DNA of 64,000 bases from CAYXDO01 sp964463485 (GTDB lineage: Bacteria > Myxococcota > Kuafuiibacteriia > Kuafuiibacteriales > Kuafuiibacteriaceae): NCBI GenBank assembly GCA_964463485.1, contig CAYXDO010000037.1, forward strand, positions 1-64,000, written 5' to 3'. Positions 60,483-64,000 of this stretch are shown piece by piece. The notes below the pieces were generated by a model that did no database searches, had not been told where the DNA came from, and was given only the letters and a program-made list of their open reading frames with translations. The translations under genes and the position numbers were made by a program. How positions within the stretch are numbered: the first letter of the stretch is position 1; every line of letters starts with the position of its first letter.

Positions 60483-61652
60483 GTGACTCCTGCCTTCGCG
60501 TTCTTGCTCATCACCCTGCCCGCTCCGCCCAAAGTCGTCGTCGTACCCATTCAGTCGATCTTGCGCTCAGCCCCGGACGCGTCTGCTGTTCGTCTCACCG
60601 AGCTGCTCGTGCGCGAGCTGGCGCACGAGGACGCAGCCTTGGTTTACGTGGCTCAGCCCGTTTCTCCGGGCCCGACCGCCGATCGCGATGGGTTGGCTCG
60701 CCTCGAGGAGCTCGCGGTCGCGGCCGAGAATTCTCGGAACATCGAGGCCGCGATCGGTTACCGTCGCGAAATTCTGGACTCGGTCTCGTCCTCGCACTCA
60801 CCTGGCGACTTCGAGCTCGTTCGCGGAGCTCACCACGAGTTGGCGCGGGTGCTGATGCTCGCTGGGCTGGACACCGAGGCTGACCAGGTCGCGCGCGAGG
60901 CCGCCGCGTACGGTCCTCCGGACCTACCGACCGATCGGTTTTCGAGGCTCTACCGAAACCTATACGGCCGCGCCCCGGAAGAGGGTGTCGGGGCGCTTCG
61001 TGTTTCGGCGAAGGCCTCTGGCCTCAAAGTGGCCATCGATGGCCGGTCGTTCGATCAGTCCGCTCCGCTCTGCGTGCTGGGCCTCGCCTATGGCAAGCAC
61101 TTCGTGGAAGTCGGGCCCAGGTCCTTTGCCGTCGACGTGCGTTCGGGCCTACGGTCCGAGTTGGCGCTGCCGGAGGATACAGATGTCGCAGTCTTGGTCG
61201 ATGACATCCGGCGCAACAAGTGGACCGACGCGGCTGTCCACGCGGCCCGCGCGCTGGCAGCTCGATTCGGCGTTTCGAGATTGGTCGCTGGAGGCCTCTC
61301 CGATCACAAAGGTGAACTGATTCTCTCGACCCTTCTGATCGAAGGTGACTCCGTGGGCACTGGGTCGTTTTCGTTCGACCGGGACTTGTTGACGGCGGAT
61401 TCTGAGATCATGCGGGCAGTTGCGGTCATCCGTTCGGGGCAGACCGTGTTTCGTTCGGGACCCATCGCACCTTGGCTTCCGGAGCGAGAGTTGGTGGTGA
61501 CCATCGACTTGACACCCAAGACGTCGGCTGCGCCGCGGCCCTTCGACGTTCGACGCCCATTCGGAGATGCCGGTCCCACGCCCAAGGACGAGCACCCGCC
61601 AGAGTCGGATCGAATCGAAGAGGGTGGGAGCTTCGTCACGCAGGAGCGGTGA
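60483..61652 (+). CDS. Exported protein with PEGA-like segment, unknown function
   Basis: A 389-aa protein. GTG 60483 gives a signal peptide (VTPAFAFLLITLPAPPK); an upstream ATG at 60447 is possible but breaks it. Residues about 75-150 are helical and TPR-like (AENSRNIEAAIGYRREILD, HHELARVLMLAGLDTEAD). Residues about 170-210 have the PEGA-type pattern of a short beta domain (GALRVSAKASGLKVAIDGRSF). The C-terminus is polar and charged. It pairs with a VWA gene as 53849-54520 does, but no enzyme motif is seen. Confidence 0.7.
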   Translation: MTPAFAFLLITLPAPPKVVVVPIQSILRSAPDASAVRLTELLVRELAHEDAALVYVAQPVSPGPTADRDGLARLEELAVAAENSRNIEAAIGYRREILDSVSSSHSPGDFELVRGAHHELARVLMLAGLDTEADQVAREAAAYGPPDLPTDRFSRLYRNLYGRAPEEGVGALRVSAKASGLKVAIDGRSFDQSAPLCVLGLAYGKHFVEVGPRSFAVDVRSGLRSELALPEDTDVAVLVDDIRRNKWTDAAVHAARALAARFGVSRLVAGGLSDHKGELILSTLLIEGDSVGTGSFSFDRDLLTADSEIMRAVAVIRSGQTVFRSGPIAPWLPERELVVTIDLTPKTSAAPRPFDVRRPFGDAGPTPKDEHPPESDRIEEGGSFVTQER

Positions 61653-61759
61653 GTTGGCAGCCGCGCTATGCAAGCGACCTGCGCTAAGTTGTGGAGCGCA
61701 GGAGGCACACTGCAGGAGCTTGCCGGAGGCGCACGACAGCGCATAAGTGACGCTTCCGC
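61653..61759. other. Short intergenic segment
   Basis: There are 107 bp between the PEGA-like gene and the second flippase. A short stem (GCGCT/AGCGC near 61681-61699) is visible. No promoter is recognised. Confidence 0.2.
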
Positions 61760-63241
61760 GTGTCCGAACGAGGTCAAGAGACGGCGCCCGCCACAGCTCG
61801 TTCCCTGAGAGAGAACGTCCTCACCTCGATCGCGGCGCTGCTGGTGGTCGGTGCCATTCGCCCGGCCTTCCACACCGTCGTGCAGCGTACCTTCGGGCCC
61901 GAGGCGAACGGACACGCCGCGACCCTCGTTTCGCTCATCTTCCTTGCGTCCCTTCCAGCCACCGCGAGCATCCCGACCATGATGGTCCGCCACGTCTCGC
62001 TCGCACGAGGCGCGGGACGAGAAGACGAGGCGCGCGCACACGTGGCGCTCGCTTCGATCGCCGCGCTCGCGCTAGGGCTCCTTGGCGCGGTCGCGGCGCC
62101 AAGCCTCTCCGGATGGCTTGGTCGAGGTCCAGTGAGCGGCGTCGACGTCTGGATCGTGCTCGCTGGCATCGCCGGCTACACTTACTGGCGCCTGGTCCGG
62201 AGCCTCTTCGTGGCCACCTCGCAAGCTGCGCTCGGCCTGCGCTCGGACCTCATCTCGGTGCTCGCGCTCCCGATCGGGCTCGGCGCGGTCATCGTCACGG
62301 ATCAACCCACCTTGGTCGTGCTCGCCTACGACGCGGTCTTCCTGACCTTCGTGGCTGTCACCGTTCACGCGGCTGCGCCTTGGGCGAAGCTCTCGGCGAT
62401 CAGCCCCGAAGCTCGCGCGTCATTCCTTCGCTACAACGGCTATGGGCTCGTCGGGTACGTCGCGAGCCTCGCAGCCCGAGAGATCTCGACGCTCGTGCTC
62501 GACGGCAGAGCACCTCGTGGCGCGGTGGGAGACTTCAGCCTCGCGCTCTCGTTCCTCACGCTGCTCGCCTTCGCGCCCCGCGTCCTCGAGCTCCCGCTTA
62601 TCCATGAGCTCGCTTCGATGTCGGGAAAGAACGAGAGAGAGCGCGCGCGAACGCTGACCGAGCTGTCTCTGCATCGCCTCTTCATCATCGTGCTCTCGGT
62701 GTCTGCGGGCGCGGCGATCTTGGCTGGCCCACTCTTATCCCTCGCCGGCGCGGAGCTCTCGACGACGAAGCTGGCTTTTGCGCTCCTAGCCTTCGCGTTC
62801 GGATCGGAGATGGCGCAGTCACCTGCAGCAAACCTACTCATCTCGGACGCGCACCCCCGCGTGCTCGCGTTGCTCGGCTCCTCGTCGCTCGTCGCGGCCT
62901 GCCTCTGGTGGTGGATCGACCCGGTCATCCCGGGGCTGGACGATCCGATGCTCCGCGTGGTCCTCGGGCTCTGCGCATCCCACGCCGTCAAGACGATCGC
63001 CATCGGTGGGCTCGTGGCGATTCAGTTCCGGGTTCGTTCCTTCACGGCTCCGCTTCGAAAGTCCGCGGCGCTCGTTCTCTCGCTCGGCGCGGTGACCGCC
63101 GCACAGACCGAGCTGCTGCACCCGTTCATCGTGGCGGCGATCTACACGATATCGATGCTCGCGCTGTTTCGCGCCGACTTCAGGGCGCTCGCGACGGCGC
63201 TGCTCTCTCGCAACGGGGACGCCTCGACGAATCGAGATTGA
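61760..63241 (+). CDS. Second oligosaccharide flippase (Wzx/MATE-like)
   Basis: A 493-aa polytopic protein with about 12-14 helices starting at GTG. The N-terminal NVLTSIAALLVVGAIRPAF, the RTFGPEANGHAATLVSLIFLASLP loop and the C-terminal helices are typical of the polysaccharide transport family. Its neighbour is a GT4 glycosyltransferase, so it probably belongs to another polysaccharide or lipid-linked glycan locus that extends beyond the window. Its sequence is clearly different from the flippase at 22308-23849. Confidence 0.87.
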   Translation: MSERGQETAPATARSLRENVLTSIAALLVVGAIRPAFHTVVQRTFGPEANGHAATLVSLIFLASLPATASIPTMMVRHVSLARGAGREDEARAHVALASIAALALGLLGAVAAPSLSGWLGRGPVSGVDVWIVLAGIAGYTYWRLVRSLFVATSQAALGLRSDLISVLALPIGLGAVIVTDQPTLVVLAYDAVFLTFVAVTVHAAAPWAKLSAISPEARASFLRYNGYGLVGYVASLAAREISTLVLDGRAPRGAVGDFSLALSFLTLLAFAPRVLELPLIHELASMSGKNERERARTLTELSLHRLFIIVLSVSAGAAILAGPLLSLAGAELSTTKLAFALLAFAFGSEMAQSPAANLLISDAHPRVLALLGSSSLVAACLWWWIDPVIPGLDDPMLRVVLGLCASHAVKTIAIGGLVAIQFRVRSFTAPLRKSAALVLSLGAVTAAQTELLHPFIVAAIYTISMLALFRADFRALATALLSRNGDASTNRD

Positions 63242-63271
63242 CCGACGCCTGCCGAACGGAGAGCCGAAGGC

Positions 63272-64000
63272 GTGGCGCGGATCCTGTACCTCCATCGCGA
63301 TCCGTCCTTCGCGCAGTTCATCCGTGATGACCTCGAGATTCTCTCGCGGAGTCACGACGTGACCGATGTGCGGGCGGAAGGGACCTTCAAGGCGAGCGCG
63401 AAGCTCGCCCGCGCGGCCGCCCGCGCAGATCTCATCTATGTCTGGTGGGGTGACTTAGTCGGGGTCGGCGGCCTGACTCTCGCGCTGCTTCGCAGCAAAC
63501 CTTCGGTGCTCGTCACCGGTGGCTACGACATCGCCGACGTGCCGGAGATTCGCTACGGCCTCAAGTATCACCGCGTCCGCAAGCACCTTCCTCCGCTTGC
63601 CCTGAGGCTGGCGACGCGGGTCCTCGCGAACTCCGACAGCGCCCGCTCGGAGGTCGTTCGTAACTACGGCATCGACGCATCACGGATCGACGTCGTGCCA
63701 CATGGGTTCGACATCGATCGCTACGTGGCGAGCGCCAAGAAGGAGCGCCGCGTGCTCACGGTGGGGCTCATCTCTCGGCCCTACATCCCGTACAAGGGGC
63801 TCCGCACCTTCGTCGAAGCCGCGAGGCTGCTCCCGGACGTGCCATTCGTACACGCGGGTCCGAGCGCAGGCGACGGCGCGCTCGAGGAGCTGAAGACGAT
63901 GGCTCCGAAGAACGTGAGCTTTCTCGGCTTCCTGCCTACGGAGGAGCTCCTCCGCCAGCTCCGAATCTCGCTGGTCTACGCGCAGCTCTCGGCCCACGAA
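63272..64000 (+). CDS. GT4-family glycosyltransferase (partial, runs off the right edge)
   Basis: An open frame from GTG 63272 to the window end, 243 codons without a stop. The N-terminal Rossmann-like part reads ARILYLHRDPSFAQFIRDDLEIL, then LIYVWWGDLVG and SVLVTGGYDIAD. The linker ANSDSARSEVVRNYGIDASRIDVVPHGFDIDRY is the classic GT4 acceptor-to-donor domain junction. VLTVGLISRPYIPYKGLRTFVEAARLLPDVPFVHAGP and VSFLGFLPTEELL belong to the C-terminal nucleotide-sugar domain. The conserved EX7E motif should lie just past the edge. It begins 30 nt after the flippase stop, so the two are probably co-transcribed. Confidence 0.88.
   Translation, partial: MARILYLHRDPSFAQFIRDDLEILSRSHDVTDVRAEGTFKASAKLARAAARADLIYVWWGDLVGVGGLTLALLRSKPSVLVTGGYDIADVPEIRYGLKYHRVRKHLPPLALRLATRVLANSDSARSEVVRNYGIDASRIDVVPHGFDIDRYVASAKKERRVLTVGLISRPYIPYKGLRTFVEAARLLPDVPFVHAGPSAGDGALEELKTMAPKNVSFLGFLPTEELLRQLRISLVYAQLSAHE

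Overview
The window comes from a chromosome of a high-GC, Gram-negative, predatory/social-type bacterium, most likely Myxococcota (Polyangia-like). The grounds are strong G/C preference at third codon positions, many lipoproteins with lipoboxes, Ser/Thr kinases, FHA- and receiver-linked sigma-54 activators, MopE-type metal-binding motifs, choice-of-anchor-D repeats, a bacterial mevalonate pathway and PilZ proteins. No rRNA, tRNA, CRISPR or insertion sequence was recognised.

Layout. (1) 69-5915: a HEAT-repeat protein divergent from a three-gene run of diphosphomevalonate decarboxylase, a phosphomevalonate-kinase-like GHMP kinase and a membrane-anchored HEAT-like protein. (2) 5916-19167: an AT-richer intergenic region, then a glycan-active neighbourhood. 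It holds two GH44 glycosidase lipoproteins, a polysaccharide deacetylase, a methyltransferase, two ATP-grasp ligases, a metallophosphoesterase, an Asp-rich repeat lipoprotein and an NtrC-type activator whose receiver lacks the phospho-accepting Asp. (3) 19527-32488: the core of the window, a 13-gene, almost fully overlapping, same-strand Wzx/Wzy exopolysaccharide operon. In order it encodes a WecG/TagA glycosyltransferase, polyprenyl glycosylphosphotransferase, acyltransferase, flippase, 56-aa membrane protein, pseudo-receiver, Wzz-like protein, polymerase/ligase, GT2, hexapeptide acyltransferase, a protein resembling a BY-kinase without its P-loop, a GT2-serine-acetyltransferase fusion and a GNAT protein. 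(4) 32613-37748: a 1711-aa surface lipoprotein with five ASH-like domains, two MopE motifs, nine 52-residue eight-cysteine repeats and a Gly-rich tail. It is followed by a 100-bp dispersed-type inverted repeat. (5) 38297-49933: a tandem AAA+ ATPase, a PHP-domain lipoprotein with a coupled secreted protein, an M19 dipeptidase, an acyl-CoA dehydrogenase with a coupled 50-aa membrane protein, a PilZ-TM-AMIN fusion and a YkgJ-type cysteine-cluster protein. (6) 49959-61652: signalling genes. These are an FHA-sigma54 activator with a pseudokinase-kinase, two VWA-domain proteins (one directly upstream of a histidine kinase/OmpR regulator pair) and a VapBC-like toxin-antitoxin module with a perfect palindromic operator. 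(7) 61760-end: a second flippase and the start of a GT4 glycosyltransferase, suggesting that another polysaccharide cluster continues to the right.

The most interesting theme is control of the exopolysaccharide operon. It appears to lack an intact tyrosine autokinase and instead carries two degenerate signalling proteins, with a phosphorylation-blind NtrC-like activator nearby. Functional statements rest on motifs read by eye; no database search was run.
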